60,062 nucleotides of DNA from Clostridiaceae bacterium (GTDB lineage: Bacteria; Bacillota; Clostridia; Acetivibrionales; DUMB01): contig DUMB01000024.1 in NCBI GenBank assembly GCA_012840085.1, positions 1 to 60,062 on the forward strand, written 5' to 3'. Below the pieces are notes generated by a model. That model did not search any database. It was not told the origin of the DNA and saw only the letters and a list, made by a program, of their open reading frames with translations. The position numbers were made by a program, and so were the translations under genes. Below are positions 1 through 9,478 of this stretch, in pieces; the stretch's first letter is position 1, and every line of letters starts with the position of its first letter.

Positions 1-2
1 AT

Positions 3-725
3 GCCCTGGCTGCCGGAACAACGACCATAACAGTAGTCATGGACATCAATGGTTTTGAGTATACATGCAGTCAGGAACTGGTTGTTACAGAGAAAGATAA
101 AATTCCTCCAGCAGATGTAACAAACGTGGCTGTTGTAGAAGGAAACGGACAGGTCACCATTACGTGGACTGATCCTGTGGATAGTGATCTTGACAAGATC
201 AAGATAGCGGATGTGGATGAAGCTTCTTCTGTACAGCCTGTATATGTAGAACCGGGTGTTGGGACTGTTACGATAACAGGATTGACAAACGGCAAAAATT
301 ATACATTCAGGATAACAGCCACAGATAAAGCAGGAAATGAATCTGCCGGAGTGCTTGTCAATGCTACACCTGTGGAGAGAGGTGCATTTACCGTAGAAAC
401 AACATTCAGAATTGGTGAAACTCCTAACGCTACGAAACTGGAAGCTAATAAGATGCTTGATGCATCAGCGTTTGTAACAAACAATGGTACAGAGAATAAG
501 CAGGTATTGCTGATTGTAGCCCTTTATGACAGCAATAACAGGATGGCTAATGTATCCTACCTGTCCAAGGAAGTAGCAGGGGGAGCTACAGAGAATATGC
601 ATGCGGGGTTTAAACTTCCTTCAGATATAACAGGTTACAAAGTAAGAGTCTTTGTATGGGACGGTAAAGACATTAAATCATCCAATATGATTCCATTGTC
701 AAATGCAGTAGAAATTACTGATTAA
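3..725 (+). CDS. C-terminal part of a secreted Fn3-domain protein (5' end outside window)
   Basis: The reading frame is open from base 3 with no stop before the first internal ATG at 39, so this is the 3' end of a longer gene cut by the window edge. About 240 residues are visible. Residues ~34-117 form a fibronectin type III module: an IPPADVTNV start, a TWTDP strand, and a GLTNGKNYTFRITATDKAGNES end typical of bacterial extracellular Fn3. The last ~120 residues look like another beta-sandwich without a name I can give. No catalytic motif is visible. Fn3 modules like this usually link catalytic or binding domains of secreted polysaccharide-active enzymes, so an exoenzyme or surface protein is likely, but its activity cannot be known from this fragment. 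A near-copy of the last 24 bases, including a second stop, follows the stop codon (about 703-752). Confidence 0.75.
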   Translation, partial: ALAAGTTTITVVMDINGFEYTCSQELVVTEKDKIPPADVTNVAVVEGNGQVTITWTDPVDSDLDKIKIADVDEASSVQPVYVEPGVGTVTITGLTNGKNYTFRITATDKAGNESAGVLVNATPVERGAFTVETTFRIGETPNATKLEANKMLDASAFVTNNGTENKQVLLIVALYDSNNRMANVSYLSKEVAGGATENMHAGFKLPSDITGYKVRVFVWDGKDIKSSNMIPLSNAVEITD

Positions 726-1331
726 AAGAATGTAGCAGAAATTACTGACTAACTAATAATAAAGAACAGCAAAATAATGAGTATCAGGGCTGTGTGTTCC
801 TTTCACCGCCCTGGTATTATAATTTAATAAGTGATTGACGAACTTGTTGCAACACACTCGTGAATTTATTCATGAATAAGGCGATATTATTGTGAAAAAA
901 TGGATGCAAAATGCTATAATACTTGGCATTAGCAATATAAGGCTAATCAGTGACTATATGATATGTGATATGACTCTTACTTTTTTATTCCCATGGATAT
1001 TCTGCAGCATTATATCTTAGACAGTCTATAGGAATGTCCTGATTTATTAATATAAAGTGACAAAGCGCTTCAATTGAGACGGTCAGAGCAGGAAATACAG
1101 TAAAGGGCTTTGATACAATTCTTTAGTTAATTCTAGTGTATTGACAAAGTAAATAAAAAGTACTATTATATATTTACTGGTTTAGTAATTTAGTAAATTA
1201 CTAATTGTTAATTGGCAATTTACTAATTATTAAATTAATAAGCAAAAATATAGTATTTGCAAAATTTGCAGTTTAAATTGGTTTATATGTGACTAATGAA
1301 GAAAATAACTTAACAGTCAGGAGGAAAGATA
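726..1331. other. AT-rich gene-free spacer
   Basis: No open frame with a ribosome binding site is seen here. It holds a weak CAGGGC/GCCCTG hairpin (785-813) just after the upstream gene, and a cluster of small AT palindromes (about 1181-1235) built on TTAGTAA/TTACTAA. The promoter of the next gene is listed separately. Confidence 0.5.
1141..1169 (+). promoter_or_regulatory. Sigma-A-type promoter for the gene at 1332
   Basis: TTGACA (1141-1146), a 17-bp spacer and TATTAT (1164-1169). This is a near-consensus housekeeping promoter about 165 bases before the GTG start. The leader between them contains the small AT palindromes at 1181-1235. Confidence 0.6.
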
Positions 1332-1811
1332 GTGAAAATACCAACAAACCTAAAGCATAAGCCGGTAATTGTTTCAGAGAACTATGAAAATGTTGATGGA
1401 AGATTTGCCTACAATTCAGATGCCAAAGGGCTTTCACTAGGATTGGCGCAGTGGAATGACCGGGGTAAAGTGGACATTTCAGCAAAAGTATGGAGATATA
1501 CGGGGGAAAAATGGTCTCGCCAGTCAGAAGAAATGCCTATGCACCGCGTGCTTGATCTTGCTATTTTGATTTGCAAAAGTCTTTCATACTTTCAGGAAGC
1601 ATATCGTTTTCCCAAACTGTATGATCCTGAAAAGACACTGATTGACCGTATCGGACTTCAGGGCGATGCCATGAACGTATCTATTTGTACGGAAAACCCA
1701 ATGATTGATGAGGATATCAAGTTATTTTCCCAGGTTCTTAGCAATGACGGAGAAATAATCGGAGAACGCCTTCGTGTATTATCCCGCATTTTAAAGGAAA
1801 TGGGATACTAA
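1332..1811 (+). CDS. Conserved hypothetical protein, DUF6530-like
   Basis: This is a soluble 159-residue protein without signal peptide or membrane segment. The start is a GTG preceded by AGGAGG (1319-1324) at good distance. The sequence (NLKHKPVIVSENYENVDGR near the start, GLAQWNDRGKVDISAKVWR in the middle, a C-terminal RLRVLSRILKEMGY helix) resembles a conserved Firmicutes family that I recall as DUF6530. That name is from memory and no function is known to me. It appears monocistronic, with its own sigma-A promoter upstream and a 160-base gap to the next gene. Confidence 0.65.
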   Translation: MKIPTNLKHKPVIVSENYENVDGRFAYNSDAKGLSLGLAQWNDRGKVDISAKVWRYTGEKWSRQSEEMPMHRVLDLAILICKSLSYFQEAYRFPKLYDPEKTLIDRIGLQGDAMNVSICTENPMIDEDIKLFSQVLSNDGEIIGERLRVLSRILKEMGY

Positions 1812-1974
1812 GTACTTGTGAACATTTAGCATATCTATTGCTGGAAACCGGACAAAAACTATATATTTGAATTATATGTGCAGCTGCCTGTTTGCGTAGT
1901 TAGCAAATGGAAGGTATAGTAGCTGGGAAGAGGAAATATAACTGTAGAGAAAACATGGCTGGAAAGGAGAAAAT

Positions 1975-2334
1975 ATGGATAAGCAGAAGCGCAAGGAATT
2001 GATAGAGCAGTATAAGCAGATTAAAACCTACATGGGTGCAATAAAAATAACAAACACTACCAACGGAAAAATTTTTGTATCCGTTTACCCGAATCTGAAG
2101 AATAAATGGCTGACCCTTCGTGAACAATTGCGGATGGGAATGTTTGTTAACGCCCAGCTGAAAAAGGATTGGAATGAGCTGGGAGAAGAGGCCTTTACTT
2201 ATGAAGTTCTTGAAGAAAAAGAAGTTAAGGAAGATATGGATGTCCGCTGGGAGCTTAAGCAAATGGAAAAGAAGTGGCTGGAAAAGCTGCAGCCTTATGG
2301 GGAGAGGGGATACAACAAGCCGCCAATCCGCTAA
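1975..2334 (+). CDS. Small GIY-YIG nuclease-like protein (degenerate)
   Basis: The 119-residue protein starts at ATG 1975 behind GAAAGGAG. Residues ~17-75 follow the pattern of small stand-alone GIY-YIG proteins of Firmicutes: a strand ending in NTTNGKIFV, a conserved NLK(N)KW segment, a QL..G.F.N..L..DWNELGEEAF helix and a YEVLE strand. The signature residues are altered: GAI replaces GIY, and FVSVY replaces YIG. The catalytic tyrosines are therefore not obvious and nuclease activity is doubtful. The C-terminal half is charged and helical (EEKEVKEDMDVRWELKQMEKKW). The fold call rests on pattern recall; function unknown. Confidence 0.6.
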   Translation: MDKQKRKELIEQYKQIKTYMGAIKITNTTNGKIFVSVYPNLKNKWLTLREQLRMGMFVNAQLKKDWNELGEEAFTYEVLEEKEVKEDMDVRWELKQMEKKWLEKLQPYGERGYNKPPIR

Positions 2335-2402
2335 ACCGGATGATATGCAATTCATTTCAAGCATAAAAATATGTGGCTTATTTATATGCTGCTGTTTAAA
2401 GC

Positions 2403-2518
2403 AATGGACTTATTAAAATAATTGACTTATATAATAATGAACTTATAAAATAATGAGTTTATAATATAATGAACTTATAATATAATGGACTTATTAAAGT
2501 AATGGACATATTTATAAT
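2403..2518. repeat. Tandem array, ~7 copies of a 16-17 bp unit
   Basis: Units read approximately AATGAACTTATAAAAT and start at 2403, 2420, 2436, 2452, 2468, 2484 and 2501. They diverge by a few bases each. The array sits in the spacer after the GIY-YIG-like gene. Confidence 0.75.
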
Positions 2519-2545
2519 CAAAAATAAATATGTTCATTTCTTATT

Positions 2546-2690
2546 TCATTACAAAATCCATTGCGAAATTTATTACTAAATCTTTTAAGAAATTCATTAT
2601 TAAACTCATTGTTAAATTCATTACTAAACTTTCATCATTAAATTCATCATTAAATTCACTACTAAATTCACTATTAAATTTATTATCATA
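2546..2690. repeat. Tandem array, ~12 copies of a 12-bp unit
   Basis: Degenerate units of the form TTCATTACTAAA run across 2546-2690. They are followed by three copies of CATTAACATTTT-like sequence (about 2717-2750). The 12-bp period keeps a frame open (2530-2721) that encodes a four-residue repeat; it has no ribosome binding site and is not called a gene. With the array at 2403-2518 it fills the 497-base gap before the BlaI-like gene. Confidence 0.75.
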
Positions 2691-2760
2691 TCATTATTAT
2701 ATTTATCTTCATATTCATTAACATTTTCATTAACATTTTCATTAACATTACAATTTGCTG

Positions 2761-2811
2761 TTGACAGTTTGTGTCTATCGTGATAGACTATTATTGTCTA
2801 TCACAATAGAC
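2761..2811 (+). promoter_or_regulatory. Promoter with two BlaI-type operators
   Basis: A -35 box TTGACA (2761-2766) is followed by two dyads: GTCTATCGTGATAGAC (2773-2788) and GTCTATCACAATAGAC (2796-2811). The second has the same half sites, so CTAT/ATAG half-sites occur four times. The first dyad overlaps the expected -10 position (a weak TAGACT at 2784). BlaI/MecI/CopY repressors bind dyads of this kind over their own promoters. Autoregulation of the downstream pair is the natural inference. Confidence 0.75.
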
Positions 2812-2831
2812 ACATAGGAAGGAGTAATAAA

Positions 2832-3194
2832 ATGGTACAATATAAGTTATTTGATGCAGAGTTCAAGTTTATGAGCATTGTGTGGGACTCAGAACCCATA
2901 AAGACAAGAACCCTTACAGAATTGTGCCAGGAAAAGCTGGGATGGAAAAGAACCACGACATATACTGTTCTTCGCAGACTAATTGAAAGGGGAATACTCC
3001 GGAATGAGAACTCCACCGTTTACTCTATTGTTAAACGTGAACAGGTTCAGAAATATGAAAGTGAAACTGTAGTTGAAAAAGCGTTTAACGGATCACTGCC
3101 CAAATTTATAGCAGCATTTTTGAATGATAAAACTCTGTCTGATGAAGAAGCTGAGGAAATCAAAAGGCTGATAGACCGCCATAAGGGGGACTGA
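2832..3194 (+). CDS. BlaI/MecI/CopY family transcriptional repressor
   Basis: The 120-residue protein is a winged-helix repressor of the BlaI type. The N-terminal DNA-binding half (residues ~5-70) contains the characteristic segments LTELCQEKLGWKRTTTYTVLRRLIERGILRNE. The C-terminal half is the helical dimerisation region that the partner protease cleaves in the beta-lactam system. The start is ATG 2832 behind AGGAAGGAG. Only two bases separate its stop from the M56 sensor gene, so the two are co-transcribed. Two operators lie in its promoter. No beta-lactamase or PBP gene is adjacent, so resistance should not be assumed; the regulon beyond this operon is not visible here. Confidence 0.9.
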   Translation: MVQYKLFDAEFKFMSIVWDSEPIKTRTLTELCQEKLGWKRTTTYTVLRRLIERGILRNENSTVYSIVKREQVQKYESETVVEKAFNGSLPKFIAAFLNDKTLSDEEAEEIKRLIDRHKGD

Positions 3195-3196
3195 AT

Positions 3197-5419
3197 ATGA
3201 GCTACCTCGAAGATGCTTTTATCACTGTACTTAACATGAGCATTACTGCAAGCTATGTAGCTATTGCAGTAATTATCGCCCGTTTGCTGCTGAGGAAGGC
3301 ACCCAAGGTATTCTCCTATGCTCTCTGGAGTATTGTACTCTTTCGGCTTGTCTGCCCATTCAGTTTTTCCTCAGAATTTAGTTTGCTCGGGTTCATACAG
3401 TCCTCGCAAGCAGGAGGTTTCTCAACCCGATACATGCAGGATAACATCGAATTGGCGCCATCGCTTACAATGAATACAGGTGCGGATAATGTCAATGCTG
3501 CTTTTAAGACCTTGCTGCCCGCTGCAGCTGCAATTACAAAGGCAGATCCTATGCAAGTTTTAATAACACTTGGCACAATCATTTGGCTTGCAGGTGCTAT
3601 TGTGTTGCTGGTATATGCATTAGTATCCTATTTGCGCTTGAAAAGGCAAATAAGTATGGCTACACTTGTTACAGAGAACATATATGAAACCGAGTTTATC
3701 CGAAGCCCTTTTGTCTTTGGATTTATAAAGCCAAGAATTTACCTGCCTCTCAGCCTGACAGGAAATGAGCGCGAATATATCCTGTGCCATGAGAAGATAC
3801 ATATCAAGAGACGTGATTATTTAGTTAAGCTGATAGCTTTTCTTGCTCTTGTCCTTCACTGGTTTAATCCGCTCATGTGGTTGTGCTTTTCATTAATGAC
3901 AAAGGATATGGAAATGTCCTGCGATGAACGGGTTATTCAAAGTATGGGTACTGAAGGAGCCGTCGGCTACAGCAGTTCTTTGCTTGTATTGGCTATGAAT
4001 AAAAGAGTACCCGGTCTGAGTCCCCTGTCTTTCGGAGAAGGAAATGTAAAGGCGAGAATAAAAAACATTTTGAATTATAAAAAGCCTGCGTTTTGGGTAA
4101 TCGTTACTTGCATTGTTGCAGTAATTACACTATCAGTCATACTGGTATCAAACCCTGTAAAATGGCTTGGCATCTATGAACATCCCGAAACTTTTTTAAG
4201 TCAAAACAGTTTGAGAGTTCCGGCAAAGCTACGAATAGTTGATAATATTAGCGGCAATGAAATTACTCTGACAGATGCCAATGAGATAGCACAGGTAACG
4301 GCAATTGTTGAAAATATGCGTATTTCCAATAAGAAAATAGACAATGCCCGCGGCGGAGAAACCGGCAGCCGTTATTCCATTTCATATTATAAAGATATAA
4401 ACAACAGCCTTTCGGAGTACAGTTATACAGTTCATATTGATCCTGTGTGGATTGATAACAATGTAAAAACAAGTCCGAGCTTTAGCCTTATTAATAAGAA
4501 AGAAACTCTGGCGCGGCTTGAAAAATTATTTGCCGGGAAGTATCCCAGGGCTGTTTATGACATTGATTTTTTGATGAAAAATAAGACCAAGTATATAGGC
4601 AATCATGTAAAAGTTGGTGCACTTTTAAGCGGAATGCCAATGCCGGAGGGTGTCAGCCGTGGAATCATGGAACTGTCTACAACCAAGCCACCTTATGGTG
4701 TGACATACCATTATATCCTGAATGATGATTCGGTTGTTGTAAGTGAAGAACAGTTTTTAAGAAATTCTATTCTGCTTTTTGCGCTTATTGACAATGCTGA
4801 CGTGGTGACACACTTAGGCCATTGGAATAATGAATCGCTTTCCTCAAATCCTTTCAGGTTTACATATACCCGGGCAGATGCCGAGAGAGTTGTAGGGGGA
4901 GACGTACGGCAATTTGCAAAGGATAAGGAAAGCCTTGCCGAGCTTGTTGAAATAGTGAAGATACTGAGAGCGGGTAATAGTAATGACGGAAGAACCAACA
5001 ACAGTTCAAATGACAGCAGTCCAAATGATACAAAAGCTCCCTTTAAGGGCTTGGAACTATACGTATGGCGCAAGCCGGAGCTTACAGGAAACAATAATAT
5101 CTACTATACCCTTCTTCTTGGTACAAATAGAAATAAAACTGACGAAGAGATATACGACCTTTCTGTTGCAACAACGGACATTGAGGTCATAAATCGAAAA
5201 ATTGCAAGCTACGGAGAGGTTGATATTATTGTAAGCCATCCGGTATATATTAGTAAAGAAGAGATGAAAAAAATCGTTGATCAGATTAAAGTTAAAAACG
5301 GATTAGTTGCTGTTGGTACAGGATTGTTTGGCGAATCTGATCCGGATGCTGTTTCTGATGCTGTTTCCGATGCAGAAAGTATGGATAGGGAAGAGGCTGA
5401 GGTCATTAGAAAAGATTGA
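3197..5419 (+). CDS. BlaR1-like M56 membrane metallopeptidase with DUF4825-type sensor region
   Basis: The 740-residue membrane protein partners the BlaI-like repressor. It has hydrophobic segments near residues 10-30, 36-55, 115-135 and 297-318, and a cytosolic zinc protease loop between the last two. The motif H198-E-K-I-H202 is followed by IKRRDY and by MEMSCDE (~residue 239-244), the usual M56 ligands. The extracellular part is not a penicillin-binding transpeptidase domain: no SxxK/SxN/KTG arrangement was seen. Residues ~455-540 resemble DUF4825 (KTKYIGNHVKVGALL, then a PPYGVTYHY strand). A Asn/Ser-rich linker and a second small alpha/beta module follow. The C-terminus has a short SDAVSDAVSDAES repeat. 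The signal it senses is unknown. Confidence 0.85.
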   Translation: MSYLEDAFITVLNMSITASYVAIAVIIARLLLRKAPKVFSYALWSIVLFRLVCPFSFSSEFSLLGFIQSSQAGGFSTRYMQDNIELAPSLTMNTGADNVNAAFKTLLPAAAAITKADPMQVLITLGTIIWLAGAIVLLVYALVSYLRLKRQISMATLVTENIYETEFIRSPFVFGFIKPRIYLPLSLTGNEREYILCHEKIHIKRRDYLVKLIAFLALVLHWFNPLMWLCFSLMTKDMEMSCDERVIQSMGTEGAVGYSSSLLVLAMNKRVPGLSPLSFGEGNVKARIKNILNYKKPAFWVIVTCIVAVITLSVILVSNPVKWLGIYEHPETFLSQNSLRVPAKLRIVDNISGNEITLTDANEIAQVTAIVENMRISNKKIDNARGGETGSRYSISYYKDINNSLSEYSYTVHIDPVWIDNNVKTSPSFSLINKKETLARLEKLFAGKYPRAVYDIDFLMKNKTKYIGNHVKVGALLSGMPMPEGVSRGIMELSTTKPPYGVTYHYILNDDSVVVSEEQFLRNSILLFALIDNADVVTHLGHWNNESLSSNPFRFTYTRADAERVVGGDVRQFAKDKESLAELVEIVKILRAGNSNDGRTNNSSNDSSPNDTKAPFKGLELYVWRKPELTGNNNIYYTLLLGTNRNKTDEEIYDLSVATTDIEVINRKIASYGEVDIIVSHPVYISKEEMKKIVDQIKVKNGLVAVGTGLFGESDPDAVSDAVSDAESMDREEAEVIRKD

Positions 5420-5512
5420 AAAATAAAAATTGATAAATGATATTATTTTATTACAAATTTTGCATGATAAATATCCATTACAGATTGTCATACAACAAAA
5501 CAGGCAAGATAT

Positions 5513-5614
5513 CAGCAAGAACAAGATAACAGCAGGAGCAAAAAAACAGTAAGAACAAGATACCAGTAAAACCAAGATATTAGCAAGAACAAGATATTGG
5601 CAAAAACAGGACAT
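5513..5614. repeat. Tandem array, six units of exactly 17 bp
   Basis: Units begin at 5513, 5530, 5547, 5564, 5581 and 5598 with a consensus close to CAGCAAGAACAAGATAT. Spacing is exact while the sequence varies at about a third of positions. Confidence 0.8.
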
Positions 5615-5761
5615 TAGTATGAAGTAAAAAATTTTGAGAAAACAGCAAGCAATATGTAACAGCAGTAGAACACATAAAACCAGCGGGCAAATACGTTAAG
5701 TAACAGATAACACAAAAAATAATGAGCTAACATGTAAATTAACAAGCAACGATTAATAACA

Positions 5762-5803
5762 GGGGACTGGCTCATAAGGTATTTAACCTTCAAGACAGTC
5801 CCC
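5762..5803. terminator. Two-part hairpin, possible bidirectional terminator or MITE-like element
   Basis: GGGGACTG (5762-5769) pairs with CAGTCCCC (5796-5803). An inner stem AAGGT/ACCTT (5776-5780/5786-5790) closes the loop. It lies between the converging M56 and phosphotransferase genes. There is no long T-run on either side. Hairpins ending in GGGGACTG are common dispersed elements in clostridia, so it may be a mobile palindrome instead of a true terminator. Confidence 0.45.
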
Positions 5804-5816
5804 ATGTTTCTTTCCA

Positions 5817-5864
5817 GAACTCATATCACTATGGAACTCATATCACTATGGAACTCATATCACT
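5817..5864. repeat. Three tandem 17-bp units
   Basis: GAACTCATATCACTATG occurs twice perfectly (5817-5833, 5834-5850) and a third copy is truncated (5851-5864). The period is the same as that of the unrelated array at 5513-5614. Confidence 0.85.
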
Positions 5865-5937
5865 TCATCAAGCAGCATGTTTTTTTCATCAAACACTCTA
5901 TTCTATTTACCAATCTATTTACCAAACACTCATTAAA

Positions 5938-6687
5938 TTATTCATAATCTATTATATCTACCCAACTCAGCAGAAGTTCACGTTCTTCAGGTTTTTCTTT
6001 TACTGATTGAGATGCTGCCACAATGGGTATCCATTTTTGTACATACTGTTTTGCTGTATCGCTTTTATTGCAGAACAATTTCAAGTATTTTTCAGCAGTT
6101 TCCCTTTGGTTTGCAAGGCAGAATAACAAGTAAGTTCTTGCAGCGTCAGCAGAAGCATTGCCCTGGGTTGCATGAGACCAATCCAGGATATAAGGCTTCC
6201 CATCAGTAGAGATTATTATATTGCTTGGATTAAAGTCACCATGGCAAACTTTATCATGGTTTGGCATTGATTCCAGACGGGTATGCAGTTCATATCTCGT
6301 TGTTGCGTTTAAATTCGTCTGAGATATCTTGCGGTGCATTTTATCCTTGAGCTTGTTAAGCAGCGGTGCTTTTTGACGGTGTACTTCCAGCTGGGTATCA
6401 ACAAAGAGTTCCAGGTACTCGTCAAATTTGTCAGGGTTTTCCTTCATTAAGCATTCAAGGGTTTTTCCTTCAATGAACCTGGTGATTATTGCCCACCTGC
6501 CATTGATTTTGGTAACTTCAATAATTTCAGGGATATTAAGCGATGTCTCTTCGACCCTTGCCTGGTTCAATGCTTCGTTTAAAACGTCTGCCTTTGAGTA
6601 GTCCTCGTTGAAAACCTTAATTGCGAGATCTCCATCGCGGTATACAGTTTTGGTTGCGCGTACAGCAATGATGTTTTCAAGCTTCAT
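5938..6687 (-). CDS. Aminoglycoside phosphotransferase (APH)/choline-kinase-fold protein
   Basis: The 249-residue protein has the small-molecule kinase fold. The catalytic loop is CHGDFNPSNIII (H149, D151, N156), and the metal-binding ILDW (D169) follows at the normal distance. An ATP-pocket strand AIKVFNE with Lys lies near residue 24. It is shorter at the C-terminus than classical aminoglycoside kinases, and nothing points to an antibiotic substrate. The gene follows adhE on the same strand after only 21 bases, with its own AAGGGGG site, so it is probably co-transcribed with adhE. A role in phosphorylating a small metabolite is possible; the substrate is unknown. Confidence 0.8.
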   Translation of the reverse strand: MKLENIIAVRATKTVYRDGDLAIKVFNEDYSKADVLNEALNQARVEETSLNIPEIIEVTKINGRWAIITRFIEGKTLECLMKENPDKFDEYLELFVDTQLEVHRQKAPLLNKLKDKMHRKISQTNLNATTRYELHTRLESMPNHDKVCHGDFNPSNIIISTDGKPYILDWSHATQGNASADAARTYLLFCLANQRETAEKYLKLFCNKSDTAKQYVQKWIPIVAASQSVKEKPEERELLLSWVDIIDYE

Positions 6688-6708
6688 CAGGATACCCCCT
6701 TATATTTA

Positions 6709-9318
6709 TTATTTTCCGTAATATGCTCTCAGGTACATCTCCTTGATTTCACTCATTAGCGGATATCTTGGATTGGAACCTGTGCATTGGTCATCGAAGG
6801 CCTGCTCAACCATTTCGTCCAATCTTTCAAGGAATTCTTTTTCATCTATGCCGTAATCCTTAATTGTCTTCTTAATACCAACCTTCTCCTTTAATTCTTC
6901 TATAGCTTTAATAAGATTGTCAAGTTTTTCTTTATCATTTTTACCTTTTATACCAATATAGTCAGCGATTTCTGCATATCTTGCCAGTGCATGAGGATAT
7001 TCGTACTGAGGGAATGTACCCATTTTGGTAGGAGTTTCTGATGCATTAAAGCGCAGAACCTCACAGATCATAAGTGCATTGGCAACACCATGGGGCAGGT
7101 GGTAGAATGCTCCCAGTTTGTGAGCCATCGAGTGGCATACACCAAGGAAAGCGTTGGCAAATGCCATACCTGCCATTGTGGATGCGTCAGCCATTTTTTC
7201 CCTGGCTTCTACATCAGCAGCACCATAATTGTAAGCCCGAGGCAGATATTCGAAAATAGTTTTAATAGCTTTAAGAGCAAGGCCATCGGTATAGTCAGTA
7301 GCCATAACGGATACATAAGCTTCCAGTGCATGAGTCAGAGCGTCTATACCTGAAGCACTTGTAAGGCCTTTTGGCTGGTTCATCATCATATCTGCGTCAA
7401 CAATAGCCATATTAGGCAATAGTTCATAGTCAGCAAGAGGATATTTTACTCCGGTCTGTTCATCAGTGATTACTGCAAAAGGTGTAACTTCACTTCCGGT
7501 ACCCGAAGTAGTCGGAACAGCAACAAAGTAAGCCTTTATGCCCATTTTGGGGAAGGTATATACACGTTTCCTTATATCCATAAAACGCATTGCCATATCC
7601 ATAAAGTCCACTTCAGCGTGTTCATACATTACCCACATTATTTTTGCTGCATCCATTGCTGAACCGCCACCAACTGCAATTATGCAGTCCGGTTCAAATG
7701 CTGCCATGGCAGCTGCACCTTCTTTTGCGCAAGCCAGAGTTGGATCAGGAGCAACGTTGAAGAATGTAGTATGTGTAATCCCCATTTCGTCCAGCTTGTC
7801 TGTAATAACTTTTGTATAACCGTTTTTATAAAGGAATGTGTCCGTAACAATAAACACTTTCTTCTTGTTGTATACAGTCTTAAGTTCATCAAGAGCGACC
7901 GGCAGGCAACCCTTCTTTATATAAACCTTTTGAGGAGTTCTAAACCAAAGCATATTTTCTCTCCTTTCGGCGACTGTTTTTATATTTAATAGATGTTTTA
8001 CGCCGACATTTTCGGAAACTGAGTTACCGCCCCATGAACCGCAGCCAAGGGTGAGGGATGGAGCAAGTTTGAAATTATAAATGTCACCGATTCCACCGTG
8101 AGATGAAGGAGTGTTAACAAGGATACGGCATGTTTTCATTCTGTTTTCAAATTCCCTTAGCTTATCCTGTGCAGTTTGGGTGTTAAGATATACTGATGCA
8201 GTATGTCCAAATCCGCCATCTTCTATTAATTTCTCTGCTTTATCCAGAGCCTCGCTGAAGTCTTTCACCTTATACATGGCCAGTACAGGGGAGAGCTTTT
8301 CATGAGCAAACTCTTCAGACAGATCTACACTTTCAACCTCTCCGATAAGTATCTTGGTGTTTTCAGGTACTGTTATACCTGACAGCGATGCTATTTTTGC
8401 AGCCGGCTGTCCAACGATTTTTGCATTCAATGCTCCGTTAATAATAATGGTTTTACGAACCTTTTCAATTTCCTCATCGTTCAGGAAGTAGCAACCGCGT
8501 TTCTCAAATTCAGCCTTTACTTTATCATAAATGCTTTCCATTACCAGCACTGCTTGCTCAGAAGCACAAATCATGCCGTTGTCAAAAGTTTTAGAATGGA
8601 TTATAGAGTTGACTGCAAGAAATATATCTGCTGATTCGTCTATAACAACAGGAGTATTACCCGGTCCGACACCTACGGCAGGCTTACCGGATGAATACGC
8701 TGCTTTAACCATGCCGGGTCCTCCTGTTGCAAGAATTAAGTCACAAGTTTTCATTAAATGATTGGTTGCTTCAAGGGATGGAACATCAACCCACCCGATG
8801 ATGTCTTCCGGAGCTCCCGCCTCAACGGCTGCTTCAAGTACAATCTTTGCAGCTTCAATAGTGCAATCCTTGGCTCTGGGATGCGGACTGATTACTATAC
8901 CGTTTCTGGTTTTAAGCGCTAAAAGAGTTTTGAATATTGTAGTGGATGTCGGGTTTGTGGTCGGAATAACAGCTGCAATAACGCCGACAGGTTCTGCAAT
9001 TTTCTTTATACCGTATGACTTGTCTTCTTCAATAACACCACATGTTTTTGTGTTTTTGTATGCATTGTAGATATACTCTGCAGCGTAATGGTTTTTAATT
9101 ACCTTGTCTTCAACAACACCCATACCGGTTTCAGCTACTGCCATTTTGGCAAGGTGAATTCTTGCTTTATCGGCGGCAACAGCTGCGGCAAAAAAGATTT
9201 TATCCACCTGTTCCTGAGTGTAGTTTGCAAAGATTTTTTGTGCATTTTTTACGCGGTTTAGCAATGCATCAAGTTTTTCAACACTGTCTACAACCTCATA
9301 ATTCTTTATATTTTTCAT
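6709..9318 (-). CDS. adhE: Bifunctional acetaldehyde-CoA/alcohol dehydrogenase
   Basis: AdhE (869 residues from the chosen start) reduces acetyl-CoA to acetaldehyde and then ethanol with NADH, and forms cytosolic spirosomes in its family. The N-terminal half is a CoA-acylating aldehyde dehydrogenase with the active cysteine in GMICASEQ (C251). The C-terminal half (from about residue 450) is an iron-dependent alcohol dehydrogenase with [25 protein letters not shown] and the metal-ligand histidine segments ALTHALEAY and [11 protein letters not shown]. The ATG at 9318 follows AAAGGGGG at good spacing; an upstream in-frame ATG (9351) would add 11 unlikely residues and has no such site. Its promoter overlaps a Rex-like operator. 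A phosphotransferase gene follows in the same direction. Confidence 0.96.
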   Translation of the reverse strand: MKNIKNYEVVDSVEKLDALLNRVKNAQKIFANYTQEQVDKIFFAAAVAADKARIHLAKMAVAETGMGVVEDKVIKNHYAAEYIYNAYKNTKTCGVIEEDKSYGIKKIAEPVGVIAAVIPTTNPTSTTIFKTLLALKTRNGIVISPHPRAKDCTIEAAKIVLEAAVEAGAPEDIIGWVDVPSLEATNHLMKTCDLILATGGPGMVKAAYSSGKPAVGVGPGNTPVVIDESADIFLAVNSIIHSKTFDNGMICASEQAVLVMESIYDKVKAEFEKRGCYFLNDEEIEKVRKTIIINGALNAKIVGQPAAKIASLSGITVPENTKILIGEVESVDLSEEFAHEKLSPVLAMYKVKDFSEALDKAEKLIEDGGFGHTASVYLNTQTAQDKLREFENRMKTCRILVNTPSSHGGIGDIYNFKLAPSLTLGCGSWGGNSVSENVGVKHLLNIKTVAERRENMLWFRTPQKVYIKKGCLPVALDELKTVYNKKKVFIVTDTFLYKNGYTKVITDKLDEMGITHTTFFNVAPDPTLACAKEGAAAMAAFEPDCIIAVGGGSAMDAAKIMWVMYEHAEVDFMDMAMRFMDIRKRVYTFPKMGIKAYFVAVPTTSGTGSEVTPFAVITDEQTGVKYPLADYELLPNMAIVDADMMMNQPKGLTSASGIDALTHALEAYVSVMATDYTDGLALKAIKTIFEYLPRAYNYGAADVEAREKMADASTMAGMAFANAFLGVCHSMAHKLGAFYHLPHGVANALMICEVLRFNASETPTKMGTFPQYEYPHALARYAEIADYIGIKGKNDKEKLDNLIKAIEELKEKVGIKKTIKDYGIDEKEFLERLDEMVEQAFDDQCTGSNPRYPLMSEIKEMYLRAYYGK

Positions 9319-9460
9319 ATCATTTCCCCCTTTACAATATGAGCTGCTCAAAACTTTCTTGTTATATCGAATAATTGTCGAAAATAAATTTTTAATTTAC
9401 TATTAATGTCAATAATGCTTGATAATGAATTAACTAAGTTTGATATTTTTTTAACATTGA

Positions 9461-9478
9461 TTGATAATATTTTAACAC
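9461..9478 (-). promoter_or_regulatory. Rex-type operator over the adhE promoter
   Basis: TTGATAATATTTTAACAC matches the clostridial Rex consensus TTGTTAANNNNTTAACAA at 12 of 14 fixed positions. It covers the predicted -10 box of adhE (minus strand TAAAAT, at 9469-9474). Rex releases DNA at high NADH, so derepression of ethanol formation under reducing conditions would be expected. No rex gene is present in the window. Confidence 0.6.

Larger units (their letters stand above)
5420..5937. other. Gene-free spacer between convergent genes
   Basis: The 518 bases hold two separate 17-bp-period repeat arrays and a long two-part hairpin, all listed individually. The open frames here (for example 5614-5805 on the minus strand) lack ribosome binding sites. 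Confidence 0.55.

Noticed and set aside
1060..1076. CcpA cre-like sequence TGACAAAGCGCTTCA
   Set aside because: Half-site spacing is off by one base from the cre consensus, and no promoter overlaps it.
2530..2721. 63-codon frame with KFITKS/LNSLLN repeats
   Set aside because: It is produced by the 12-bp tandem array, has no ribosome binding site, and low complexity explains its open frame.
3197..5419. Penicillin-sensing BlaR1
   Set aside because: The C-terminal sensor lacks transpeptidase motifs; only the protease core is shared.
5938..6687. Aminoglycoside resistance gene
   Set aside because: Only the kinase fold is supported; context is metabolic and no resistance subfamily motif was recognised.
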